In this document: positions 42,383-51,159 of the stretch, piece by piece
Position numbering within the stretch: the first letter of the stretch is position 1
How the letters are laid out: each line of letters opens with the position of its first letter
NCBI RefSeq assembly: GCF_002885975.1
Contig: NZ_POSP01000003.1
Span: 1-64,000 of the forward strand
Source of the DNA: Paucibacter aquatile
Lineage (GTDB): Bacteria > Pseudomonadota > Gammaproteobacteria > Burkholderiales > Burkholderiaceae_C
DNA length: 64,000 bases
Direction: 5' to 3'
The notes under the pieces: generated by a model
What the model was told of the DNA's origin: nothing
Databases searched by the model: none
Seen by the model: the letters and a program-made list of their open reading frames with translations, nothing else
Position numbers and translations under genes: made by a program

Positions 42383-43729
42383 ATGAACTCTCGCAAACAA
42401 AAGCTGTCCAGCAAGAATGCGGCTGCGGCCTCCCAGCTGCAGCAGGGCCTCAAGGCCGCCATGAGCAAGCACCAGCAGGGACAGATCCAGGCGGCCGCGG
42501 ATCACTACCGGGTCTTGCTCCAGTTCGCGCCAGACATGCCGGACGCCTTGCATTACCTCGGTGTGGCCGAGCACCAGCTCGGCCACCCGCAGGAGGCGGT
42601 GCGCATGATTCGGCGGGCCGTCGAGCTCGTGCCGGCCTATGTCGATGCCCACAACAACCTCGGCAACGTCTACAAGGAGCTGGGCCAGTTTGAAGCGGCA
42701 GAGGCCAGCTACCGGGCGGCCCTGGACCTCCGCCCCGAGTTCGTGATGGCGCACAGCAATTTGGGCGTGGTGCTGGCCAAGCTCAAACGCCACGAGGAAG
42801 CGCGCGCCAGCTACCAGAAGGCCATCGATCTCAAGCCCGACTTTGCCGATGCCTGGCACAACCTGGGCAATATGCTGAGCAAATGCGGCAGGCTGGAGGA
42901 GGCGCTGACCGCCTTCCGGCGTGCCATTGAATTGGCGCCCTACACGCCCAGCGCCTATGAGGATCTGGGCAATGCCCTGGCCGCCAGCCAGCGTGCCAAT
43001 GAAGCGCTGGCCGTCTATCGCCAGTGGCAAGCGATCGAACCCGACAACCCCGTGATTGAACACCTGATCGCCGCTTGCGGTGGCGAAGCCAGGCACACGC
43101 GCGCCTCTGACGGCTATGTCCAAGACGTTTTCGACCGCTTCTCCGAGAGTTTCGACACCGTCCTGGCGGGCCTTGGCTACCGCGCCCCGGCATATGCCGG
43201 CGAGCTGATTGCAGAGTTGCTGGGCCAACCCCGGGCCGAACTGCAGGTGCTGGATGCCGGTTGCGGCACGGGCTTGTGCGCGCCCTACCTCAAGCCCTAT
43301 GCGCGCCACTTGCTTGGCATGGACCTGTCCCAAGGCATGCTGGACAAGGCTGCGCAGCGCCAGGCCTACGATCACCTCGAACAGGCCGAGCTGAGCGCTT
43401 ATCTCGCCGAACATCCTGCGGCCTTTGACCTCATCGTCTCCACCGACACCCTGATTTATTTCGGTGTCTTGCAGCAGGTCTTGGAGGCCGCAGCCGCAGC
43501 GCTGCGCCCGTCCGGGCATTTGGTGTTCACGCTTGAAGCCGGCGAGGACGACTGTGAGCCGGGCTACCGCTTGCAACTGCACGGGCGCTACAGCCACAGC
43601 GAAAGCTACGTCCGACGCATGCTTGAGGACGCAGGCCTGAGCATCAAGGCCACCCGGCGGGTCACGCTGCGCACCGAAAGTCATCAGCCCGTGGTGGGCT
43701 TGCTCTTCGCGGCTCAGCGCGTGGCTTGA
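42383..43729 (+). CDS. TPR-repeat protein with C-terminal SAM methyltransferase domain
   Basis: 448 residues. About six tetratricopeptide repeats fill residues 20-225 (AHNNLGNVYKELGQFEAAEA; AHSNLGVVLAKLKRHEEARA; AWHNLGNMLSKCGRLEEAL). The C-terminal half is a class I methyltransferase with SAM motif VLDAGCGTG at about 292-300, then LLGMDLSQGML and FDLIVSTDTLIYFG. The TPRs probably bring the substrate. Its target is unknown; the architecture is common in proteobacteria. It lies between the OmpA-like and TssBC-like genes on the same strand, but co-function is not shown. Confidence 0.85.
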   Translation: MNSRKQKLSSKNAAAASQLQQGLKAAMSKHQQGQIQAAADHYRVLLQFAPDMPDALHYLGVAEHQLGHPQEAVRMIRRAVELVPAYVDAHNNLGNVYKELGQFEAAEASYRAALDLRPEFVMAHSNLGVVLAKLKRHEEARASYQKAIDLKPDFADAWHNLGNMLSKCGRLEEALTAFRRAIELAPYTPSAYEDLGNALAASQRANEALAVYRQWQAIEPDNPVIEHLIAACGGEARHTRASDGYVQDVFDRFSESFDTVLAGLGYRAPAYAGELIAELLGQPRAELQVLDAGCGTGLCAPYLKPYARHLLGMDLSQGMLDKAAQRQAYDHLEQAELSAYLAEHPAAFDLIVSTDTLIYFGVLQQVLEAAAAALRPSGHLVFTLEAGEDDCEPGYRLQLHGRYSHSESYVRRMLEDAGLSIKATRRVTLRTESHQPVVGLLFAAQRVA

Positions 43730-43779
43730 GCGTGGACTGAGTACGGATTGAGCACGGCAGTTCTCAGGGAGCATGTTTC

Positions 43780-45267
43780 ATGGCGGGATCAATGGAATTC
43801 AACTTCGCGATCAGACCCACTGGCTCCGGCCCCGCAGGGCGAGGCGCTGCGCAGGCGCAGCCCATGCGCATCCTCCTGATCGGCAACTTCAGCGGGCGCC
43901 AAGGTGTAGCGGCTGCTGCCAGTCTGGCGACACGGCCGACCCATCGGGTGGACGTGGACACCCTGCCTGAACTGATGCGCCGCCTGGCGCCCAGCGTGCG
44001 GGTCGGTGCCACCGCTTTCGAGGCCCAGGACATCGACGACTTCCATCCCGACAGCTTGTTCGCGCGGGTGCCTGTTTTCGCTTCCCTGCGCGAGCTGCGC
44101 CGGCGTTTGCAGGACCCGGCGCAGTTTGCGCAAGCCGCGGCAGAGCTGGGGATGAACTCAGCAAAGGCTGATTCGCGGGCAGGCGCCGTGCCAGCAGAGG
44201 CTGCTGGCGATCTGCTGTCCGGCCTGCTGGGCGGCCGGCCGGGGGGCGCCGCTCGTCACACAGGAACGCCGGCTGCCGCTCAAGCAGCGCCCGCCGGCAT
44301 CGATGCCTTCATCCGCCAGATCGTCGCACCCCATGTCGTGCCTGACCATGGGGCGCAGCAAGCGGCGCTGCTGGCGTCGGTCGATCTGGCGATTGCCGAG
44401 CAGATGCGTCAGCTGCTGCATGCGCCTGAATTCCAAGCCATCGAGTCCGCCTGGCGCGGTCTGCACTTGCTGCTGTCCCAGCTCGAACTGGATGAACAAC
44501 TGCAGCTGCATCTCTTTGATGTCAGCCGCGAAGAGATGCTCGCCGATCTGGTCGCGGCGCAGGGCGATGTCCCGCGCACCGGCCTGTTTCGCGCCCTCGT
44601 CGAGCGAAACCACGGCGCGCCGGATGCGCAGGCCTGGAGCCTGCTCGTCGGGCTTTTCAGTTTTGGCCCCTCGGACACCGACATCGGCCTGCTGGCCGCG
44701 CTGGGCGTGCTCGCCTCCAAGGCCGACGGCCCATTCCTGGCCGCGGCCGACATGGACTTGGCACTGGCCGAACCCTCTGCCTTGACGGGCTGGCAGCGCT
44801 TGCGCCGCAGCGCTGAACTGGCACCCTGGATCGGCCTCTCGGCCCCTCGCCTGCTCTTGCGCGCACCCTACGGCCGCCGCAGCGACCCCATCACGGCCTT
44901 TGCTTTTGAGGAACTCCCGGCCGGAGTGCCCGAGCATGAGCACCTGCTCTGGGGGCCCTCCTCCTTGGTGACCGCCCTGCTCATGGCCCGAGCCTTCCGT
45001 CAACAGGGCTGGGACTTCGAGCCCGGCGATGAAAGCGAACTGGCTGATCTGCCGAGCTTCACCTACGAGCGCGATGGCGAAAAGGAGCTGCAAGCCTGCG
45101 CCGAAACCTATCTCAGCGAGAGAGCGGCTCAAGTGATCTTGGACGCGGGTTTGATGCCGTTGCTGAGCCACCGAAACCAGCATGCGGTGACGGTGATGCG
45201 GTTTCAGTCGATCGCAGAGCCGGCCGGCGGGTTGGCTGGGTTGGATTCAGACTCGACTCCGGTTTGA
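43780..45267 (+). CDS. TssB-TssC-like fused T6SS sheath paralogue
   Basis: 495 residues. Residues about 28-130 follow TssB: PMRILLIGNFSGR, VDVDTLPELMRRLAPSV and FHPDSLFARVPVFASL. A low-complexity linker (about 130-170) joins a TssC-like part: IDAFIRQIVAPHVV, EFQAIESAWRGLHLLLSQ, LLVGLFSFGP and LSERAAQVILDAGLMPLL. It ends where true TssC (56372-57862) still has about 100 residues, so the C-terminal sheath-linking region is missing. Separate tssB and tssC are present, so this is an extra protein. A truncated second TssC also exists in some imp clusters (ImpD/TssC40 of Agrobacterium). GGGAG precedes the start. Its role, perhaps cap, baseplate or regulator of sheath assembly, is inference. Confidence 0.8.
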   Translation: MAGSMEFNFAIRPTGSGPAGRGAAQAQPMRILLIGNFSGRQGVAAAASLATRPTHRVDVDTLPELMRRLAPSVRVGATAFEAQDIDDFHPDSLFARVPVFASLRELRRRLQDPAQFAQAAAELGMNSAKADSRAGAVPAEAAGDLLSGLLGGRPGGAARHTGTPAAAQAAPAGIDAFIRQIVAPHVVPDHGAQQAALLASVDLAIAEQMRQLLHAPEFQAIESAWRGLHLLLSQLELDEQLQLHLFDVSREEMLADLVAAQGDVPRTGLFRALVERNHGAPDAQAWSLLVGLFSFGPSDTDIGLLAALGVLASKADGPFLAAADMDLALAEPSALTGWQRLRRSAELAPWIGLSAPRLLLRAPYGRRSDPITAFAFEELPAGVPEHEHLLWGPSSLVTALLMARAFRQQGWDFEPGDESELADLPSFTYERDGEKELQACAETYLSERAAQVILDAGLMPLLSHRNQHAVTVMRFQSIAEPAGGLAGLDSDSTPV

Positions 45268-45310
45268 CTTCGCCATTGGGCTCGCAAGCAACCCTTGCTT
45301 GATTACTCTC

Positions 45311-46510
45311 TTACTCTAGGAATGCCATGGCCCGCTGCGCGACGGCGCGAACCGAGCTGTAAAGCAGGCCCAACACCCAGCGCAAAAAGGCCACCGTCAA
45401 CTCGGCCATTTGCATGGCTTTGCGTCCGAGAAAAGCCCAGATGGCGCTGATCAGGGCCTTGATGTGCACGCCCAGTTCCTTGGACAGCGCAGCACCCTGC
45501 GACAAGCCCCAGGCGAGTTGGTCCAGCACCGTGGCCCCCGCCACCAGAGCACCGCCCACGGCATGCAGCATGAGCTTGCCTGCCTGTTTCATCAGCCAAA
45601 CCAGCGCGCGGCTGATCATGGTGAGCAGATGGGCCGAACCCATCAAAAAGCTGCCCTTGCCTTGAGCCGCGGTTTCCAGCCAGCTCTTGACTTGAGCAGC
45701 CTCTGAGCCATACGCCATCGCGTCGCCTTCCAGATCTGCCCAGCTCTTGTTTGCACCCACGCCTTTGATGTAGCTGTCGGCCATGCTGTGGGCGTCTGCA
45801 TTGATCAGCCCGCTGATGGAATTGCTGATCTGCAGGCCGGCGCGGCCAAAAGGCATGTGCCAAAAGGGGAACAAGGGAATCATCGGAACCGGGTCCGATG
45901 CGTGATAGACGCGGTAGACACGGGGTGCACTGTCCGCCTGCAGTCTGCGCGTCAGCGAGCGTGCGAAAACGCCGTCGCCGACCCGCGGGGCGCCAAAGGT
46001 GTAGAGCGACACCGGTGCCACATGCCTGTCGGTCAAACTGTCCGCGTTGAGCGAAGCCAGGGCACCGCCAAGACTGTGCCCCACGCAATGCACATGCCGA
46101 GGGCGTCGCCCATCGAGAAACTCCAGCAGCTTTCTCGAGAAGGTTTTCCAGATCTCGTGGAAGCCGGCATGCACCGGCAAGCCGCTGGGTCCGAGCTGAA
46201 TGCCGATGTTGTAGTTGCTGATCCAGTCTGGCCCCGTCTTGGCGCCCAAAGTTCCGCGCGTTGCGACCAGCACATGGGCTTCGAACGGCGTGCCAGGTTC
46301 TCCTTCGGCGACGTAGCCAAATCCGGACAACTGCTTCCAGCGCAGGGCTCCGGAATAACCCTTCAAATAGCCAGCGCCGCGAGTCTGGAAAAAGCCCTCG
46401 CAGCCGAGATCCTGCTGATTCGCCGCCAGTTCCTCCAGCGTGGTGTGCTGCAGCTTGTAAACCCCACTGGCGATGGCCGCCGCTTGCTGCGGTGAGAGTG
46501 TCTGTGTCAT
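45311..46510 (-). CDS. Class 3 lipase, candidate T6SS lipase effector
   Basis: From ATG 46510 (GGAGGGG upstream) there are 399 residues. The lipase_3 core shows the nucleophile elbow VGHSLGG (S146), D206 in YHASDPVPM and H241 in DAHSMAD, a full catalytic triad. The C-terminal 130 residues are hydrophobic and helical (LHAVGGALVAGATVL; FLRWVLGLLYSSV), which may insert in membranes. There is no signal peptide, as expected for a T6SS cargo. It is the last gene of the minus-strand run that starts with tssA and follows a small exported protein that could be its immunity partner. A plain intracellular lipase cannot be excluded. Confidence 0.75.
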   Translation of the reverse strand: MTQTLSPQQAAAIASGVYKLQHTTLEELAANQQDLGCEGFFQTRGAGYLKGYSGALRWKQLSGFGYVAEGEPGTPFEAHVLVATRGTLGAKTGPDWISNYNIGIQLGPSGLPVHAGFHEIWKTFSRKLLEFLDGRRPRHVHCVGHSLGGALASLNADSLTDRHVAPVSLYTFGAPRVGDGVFARSLTRRLQADSAPRVYRVYHASDPVPMIPLFPFWHMPFGRAGLQISNSISGLINADAHSMADSYIKGVGANKSWADLEGDAMAYGSEAAQVKSWLETAAQGKGSFLMGSAHLLTMISRALVWLMKQAGKLMLHAVGGALVAGATVLDQLAWGLSQGAALSKELGVHIKALISAIWAFLGRKAMQMAELTVAFLRWVLGLLYSSVRAVAQRAMAFLE

Positions 46511-46549
46511 GTCGCCCCTCCGAAAGACTCGCTCGAACAAGCCGTCAAA

Positions 46550-47050
46550 TCACTGCAACTCGCAGATGCCAAACACCTCACCGTGTTTCGCGGGTTCTCG
46601 CTCTAACCTGCACACCATTTGGATCGGGCGGCCATCCAGTTCGCCGTTGTCCTTGTAATTGCGCTTGAAGAAGTACCAGGCCTTGTAGCTCTTGCCCTCG
46701 TGGAGGATCAGGATGGTCTGCTTGACCATGGGTTCGCTAGGAAGCAAACGATCCAGAAGCGAGGCCTTGCGGGTCAAGGCGGGCAGCACGAAGCTGCCAT
46801 CCGCCGCAGTTTTGGCACGGTCGGTCGATTTCTCGTCATTCCATTCAACCTGGCGCTCGATCACGGCCCCCACCACGGCCCGCCCTTGCTCCAGGACGGT
46901 GCCCTTGACCTGCGAAAAGATGACTAGTGGGGAGCTGTTCGCCATGGCGATTCCTTGAGTAAACAGACAGACCATAACAAAAAGGCTACGGGCCATTTTC
47001 ACCGGACCTGCAAAGCAACTGTTGCTCGCGTCTGCAGCGCTATTCTTCAT
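46550..47050 (-). CDS. Small exported beta-sandwich protein, candidate immunity protein
   Basis: 166 residues from ATG 47050 (GGAG eight bases before); an internal start at 46996 is possible. A signal peptide (MARSLFVMVCLFTQGIAMA within residues 19-37) is followed by FSQVKGTVLEQGRAVVGAVI ... TAADGSFVLPALTR, a carboxypeptidase-regulatory-like fold. I associate the pattern with DUF6795, from memory. A periplasmic protein between two predicted lipid-attacking enzymes is a natural immunity candidate, but no binding evidence exists in the sequence. Confidence 0.6.
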   Translation of the reverse strand: MKNSAADASNSCFAGPVKMARSLFVMVCLFTQGIAMANSSPLVIFSQVKGTVLEQGRAVVGAVIERQVEWNDEKSTDRAKTAADGSFVLPALTRKASLLDRLLPSEPMVKQTILILHEGKSYKAWYFFKRNYKDNGELDGRPIQMVCRLEREPAKHGEVFGICELQ

Positions 47051-47168
47051 GGCCTAGGCTCCGGCTTGTCAGTTTGTCTTTATGAATAAATAGAACTCAT
47101 TGTCAGAATGGCCTAGCTTTGCATTCGCTCTAGAAGAATGTAGATTCTGATCACAGAAGATTCCTCGG

Positions 47169-48296
47169 TTAGAAGAATGAACGGTTGGGTTTGCCGGATA
47201 CATACTTGTCATAGGCTTTTGCCAAACGGTAGTCCACCACCGTATTCAACTCGATGATGGATTCGCATTTTCCGGCATCGGCGAAGTCGATCATGATGAT
47301 GTTTGGAAAGTACGCTTTGACACGGCGAACTCCGCCAAACTCCAGGGCCCTGATACGGTCACGCTCCATTTGCGTCGAAATGGAGGCTTCCAGGCCTTCA
47401 TACCACAGCTCGTGCATCCGCCTGACACCTGTCGTACCCCACATCTCCTTGTTGCGATCGGCGATGCTGGTGACCGAACCGGTTGAGGTCCAATACATCA
47501 TTCCCAGGACATCTCCGGCCCAGTCATCCGCCTGTCGTGCCATGGCCAGCAGCATCTTTCGCTGAGTGCTTTCGTTTTCCTGGATCTTCTTCTCGTTCGA
47601 TTTCCAGATCTTCCAGGCCTTGGTCCCACCTTTGCCGTAATACTGCAAGCCCGTGTAATTCGCGTCGTATTGGCCCACACTATTCTTCTCGCCACGAAGG
47701 CTGCGGAATCCGAGTATGCCGTCGCGATGCGTATAGGGGCTGGCTTCCGCCAACGCCTTGTCATTGAATACGCATACCACTTTTTTGGAAAGGTCGCTCA
47801 ACTGCAGTTTTGCGAATTCCTGCCCATCGCTTGCTTTGAAGATATTGTCCTCGAGGATGTTGATGCAGTACTCTGCAATAAGTTTGTAGTTGCTGCACTT
47901 GTCGAACTTGAAAATCAAGAATTCGCCCGTGGTTTCCACAAACCGACGAGCATCCCGCAGCATGTCCGAAAGCTTCAAACCATACTCGCCCATGATGCGC
48001 TTGCTGGTTTCAAGGCTGTGGGTTTGGCCGCTGATCTTGCTGGTCAGGGTTTTGGTTTTGTCGCTGAATGTGGATCCGTGATAGCCAACAAGCGACGCTG
48101 ACCCATCACTGTGTCGCTTTGCAGCGATTCGCAAGTCAAACAAGCGCACGCCAGCCTTGGCCTGCATGGCAATATCCAAAGATTGGGTCTGGGCATTTGA
48201 GGATCCACTGGTGATGGACGCATCATGGCTGCCTGCAAAGACAATTTCGCTGATGCGTTTGTCTTCACCCAGAGAAGAAACGTAACGGTAGGTCAT
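47169..48296 (-). CDS. PI-PLC X-domain-like phospholipase, candidate T6SS effector
   Basis: From ATG 48296 there are 375 residues. Motifs match bacterial phosphatidylinositol-specific phospholipase C: FAGSHDASI (H24, D25, like GTHDSG), VRLFDLRI (R56) and VGYHGST (H73), the general base, phosphate-binding Arg and second His of the fold. No signal peptide is seen. The gene is visibly richer in A+T than its neighbours and uses more AAA/AAT codons, pointing to separate transfer. It lies 63 bases downstream of clpV on the same strand and upstream of the candidate immunity and lipase genes. Confidence 0.75.
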   Translation of the reverse strand: MTYRYVSSLGEDKRISEIVFAGSHDASITSGSSNAQTQSLDIAMQAKAGVRLFDLRIAAKRHSDGSASLVGYHGSTFSDKTKTLTSKISGQTHSLETSKRIMGEYGLKLSDMLRDARRFVETTGEFLIFKFDKCSNYKLIAEYCINILEDNIFKASDGQEFAKLQLSDLSKKVVCVFNDKALAEASPYTHRDGILGFRSLRGEKNSVGQYDANYTGLQYYGKGGTKAWKIWKSNEKKIQENESTQRKMLLAMARQADDWAGDVLGMMYWTSTGSVTSIADRNKEMWGTTGVRRMHELWYEGLEASISTQMERDRIRALEFGGVRRVKAYFPNIIMIDFADAGKCESIIELNTVVDYRLAKAYDKYVSGKPNRSFF

Positions 48297-48359
48297 GACT
48301 GACTTTCTCGAATTGTGCGTGGGATTCACTGAGGCGACTGGCGCCGTGTGTGAATAGAA

Positions 48360-51089
48360 CTAGAACTCGTAGCGGAACTGACCGGCATCCACTCCGACCT
48401 TCACGCCGAGAATTGGGTGCCCCTCCATCATTTGAGTCAGAAACTGTCGCGAAATATCCGGCAGCATGGTGTTGGTCAGAATCGCATCAATCATCCGCCC
48501 ACCAGATTCAGATTCCGTGCAACGCGAAACCACCAGTTTCACCACCTCGTCGGAATACTCGAACGGAATCTTGTAGCGCGCCTCCACCCGCTTTTTGATG
48601 CGGTTCAGCTGCAGGCGAACGATCTGCCCCAGCATTTCGTCGGACAGCGGGTAATAGGGAATCGCAACCAGCCGTCCCAGCAGCGCGGGCGGGAAGATCT
48701 TCAGCAGCGGCTCGCGCAAAGCCTTGGCCATGCCCTCGGGATCGGGCATCAGGTCCGGGTCTTTGCACAGCCCGGCGATCAGGTCGGTGCCGGCGTTGGT
48801 GGTCAGCAGGATCAGCGTGTTCTTGAAGTCGATGAAGCGGCCTTCACCGTCTTCCATAAAGCCTTTGTCGAAGACCTGGAAGAACATCTCATGCACGTCT
48901 GGGTGGGCTTTTTCCACCTCGTCGAGCAGCACCACGCTGTAGGGCTTGCGGCGCACGGCTTCTGTCAGCACGCCGCCTTCGCCATAGCCCACGTATCCCG
49001 GGGGCGCTCCCTTGAGCGTGCTGACCGTGTGGGCTTCCTGGTACTCGCTCATATTGATGGTGATGAGGTTTTGCTCACCGCCGTAGAGCGCTTCGGCCAA
49101 GGCCAGGGCCGTCTCGGTCTTGCCCACGCCCGAGGTGCCGGCCAGCATGAAGACGCCAATCGGCTTGCTTGGGTTGTCCAGGCCGGCGCGGCTGGTCTGG
49201 ATGCGCTTGGCGATCATCTCCATCGCGTGGTCCTGGCCGATCACGCGCTGGCCCAGATGCTCGGCCACCTTGAGAATTGTCTCGATCTCGTTGCGGGCCA
49301 TGCGGCCAACCGGGATGCCGGTCCAGTCGCCCACCACCGCGGCCACGGCCTGGTAGTCCACCGTGGGCAGGATCAGCGGGTTCTCGCCTTGCAGCGCGGC
49401 CAGCTTTTCCTGCACGGCGTTTAGCTGTGTCAACAGGCCTTGGCGCTCGGCTTCGCGGTCGCTGTCGGTCAGGCCTTCGGCTGCGGCTTCCGCGGCGGCA
49501 TCGGCCTCCAGCTTGCTGCCCGTGCCCTCGACCGGGCGGATGCCGGCGCGCAGCTTGGCGCGCAGATCCAGCAGCTGGTCGACCAGGGCTTTTTCTTCGC
49601 CCCAGCGCAGGTCCAGCGCGGCCAGGCGAGCGCGCTCTTCGGCCAGGGCGAGCGACGCCTCTTCCTCGCGCTTGCCGATGGCGATGCCAATGGCCTTCTC
49701 GCGGGCGATGATGCCCAGCTCCACTTCCAGCGCTTCGATGCGCTTGCGGCTGTCGTCCACCTCGGCGGGCGTGGCATGCAAGCTCACGGCCACGCGTGCG
49801 CAGGCGGTGTCCAGCAGGCTGACGCTCTTGTCGGGCAGCTGGCGGGCCGGGATGTAGCGGTGGCTGAGCTTGACGGCGGCTTCCAGCGCTTCATCGAGGA
49901 TCTGCACCTGGTGGTGCTTTTCCATGGTGCTGGCCACGCCGCGCATCATCAGGATGGCCTTGGGTTCGTCGGGTTCGTCCACCTGCACGGTCTGGAAGCG
50001 GCGGGTCAGGGCCGGGTCTTTTTCGATGTGCTTTTTGTACTCGGCAAAGGTGGTGGCGCCGATGGTGCGCAGGGTGCCGCGCGCCAGGGCCGGCTTCAGC
50101 AGATTGGCCGCGTCGCCCGTGCCGGCCGCGCCGCCGGCGCCGACCAGGGTGTGGGTTTCGTCGATGAACAGGATGATGGGCTTGGGGCTGGCTTGCACCT
50201 CGTCGATGACGGAGCGCAGTCGCTGCTCGAACTCGCCCTTCATGCTGGCGCCGGCCTGCAGCAGGCCCACGTCGAGCGCGCGCAGCTCCACCTCCTTGAG
50301 GCTGGGCGGCACATCGCCACGGGCAATGCGCTGGGCAAAGCCTTCGACCACGGCCGTCTTGCCCACGCCGGCCTCGCCGACCAGGATGGGGTTGTTCTGG
50401 CGGCGGCGCATCAGGATGTCCACCACCTGGCGGATTTCGTCATCGCGGCCGACGATGGGGTCCATCTTGCCGTTGCGCGCTTGCTCGGTCAGGTCGACGG
50501 TGAACTTCTTCAAGGCTTCCTGCTTGCCCATGGCCGCCGGCGCCATGGCACCGCTCTCCTCGCCGGGGCTGCTGCCTGCGGCGGAGGAGCCGTCGGTGGC
50601 GCCCTGCCCTTCCTCGGGCGAACCGGCCAGCACCTGGGCCAGGCGGTCGCTCAGGTCTTCCACCTTGAGCTTCTCGAACTGGCGGCTGATGGCGATCAGC
50701 GCATTGCGCAGGGTCTTGGTCTTGAGCATGCCCACCAGCACATAGCCGGTTCGCACGGTGTTGTCGCCGTACAGCAGGGTGCCGTAGACCCAGCCGCGCT
50801 CGATGGAATCCGCGATGTTTTCGGCAATGTCCGAGATGCTGGTGGCGCCACGCGGCAGGCGGTCGAGCGCGGCCGTCAAGTCTTTGGCCAGGGCGGCGGT
50901 GTCGAGCTCACCGAACTTGATGATGCGGTGCCAGTCCGAGTCGGCGAGCTGCAGGATCTGCGCAATCCAGTGCTCCAGCTCGACATAGGGGTTGCCGCGC
51001 AGCTTGCAGAAGACGGTGGCGCCCTCAACCGCTTTGTAGGCGGTGCTGTTCAACTTGCCGAAGAGGGTCACGCGGTTGATGTCCGCCAT
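48360..51089 (-). CDS. clpV: T6SS AAA+ ATPase ClpV (TssH)
   Basis: 909 residues. The N-domain is at 1-165. D1 has Walker A GEAGVGKT (about 238-245) and Walker B ILFIDETHTL. The coiled-coil M-domain is around 420-570. D2 has Walker A GTSGVGKT (about 645-652) and VVLLDEVEKAHPDV. ClpV unfolds contracted TssB/TssC sheaths to recycle them. It differs from ClpB by the long Gly/Ser/Glu linker after the N-domain (about 165-195). It follows tssG by 70 bases. No vgrG follows it; instead three lipid-effector-type genes do. Confidence 0.95.
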   Translation of the reverse strand: MADINRVTLFGKLNSTAYKAVEGATVFCKLRGNPYVELEHWIAQILQLADSDWHRIIKFGELDTAALAKDLTAALDRLPRGATSISDIAENIADSIERGWVYGTLLYGDNTVRTGYVLVGMLKTKTLRNALIAISRQFEKLKVEDLSDRLAQVLAGSPEEGQGATDGSSAAGSSPGEESGAMAPAAMGKQEALKKFTVDLTEQARNGKMDPIVGRDDEIRQVVDILMRRRQNNPILVGEAGVGKTAVVEGFAQRIARGDVPPSLKEVELRALDVGLLQAGASMKGEFEQRLRSVIDEVQASPKPIILFIDETHTLVGAGGAAGTGDAANLLKPALARGTLRTIGATTFAEYKKHIEKDPALTRRFQTVQVDEPDEPKAILMMRGVASTMEKHHQVQILDEALEAAVKLSHRYIPARQLPDKSVSLLDTACARVAVSLHATPAEVDDSRKRIEALEVELGIIAREKAIGIAIGKREEEASLALAEERARLAALDLRWGEEKALVDQLLDLRAKLRAGIRPVEGTGSKLEADAAAEAAAEGLTDSDREAERQGLLTQLNAVQEKLAALQGENPLILPTVDYQAVAAVVGDWTGIPVGRMARNEIETILKVAEHLGQRVIGQDHAMEMIAKRIQTSRAGLDNPSKPIGVFMLAGTSGVGKTETALALAEALYGGEQNLITINMSEYQEAHTVSTLKGAPPGYVGYGEGGVLTEAVRRKPYSVVLLDEVEKAHPDVHEMFFQVFDKGFMEDGEGRFIDFKNTLILLTTNAGTDLIAGLCKDPDLMPDPEGMAKALREPLLKIFPPALLGRLVAIPYYPLSDEMLGQIVRLQLNRIKKRVEARYKIPFEYSDEVVKLVVSRCTESESGGRMIDAILTNTMLPDISRQFLTQMMEGHPILGVKVGVDAGQFRYEF

Positions 51090-51159
51090 GGTGAATCCTT
51101 TGACTGGTAGGAAAGAAGAAGACGAAACGTGGTCGGATGAATCAAGTCGAGCAGCGCCG

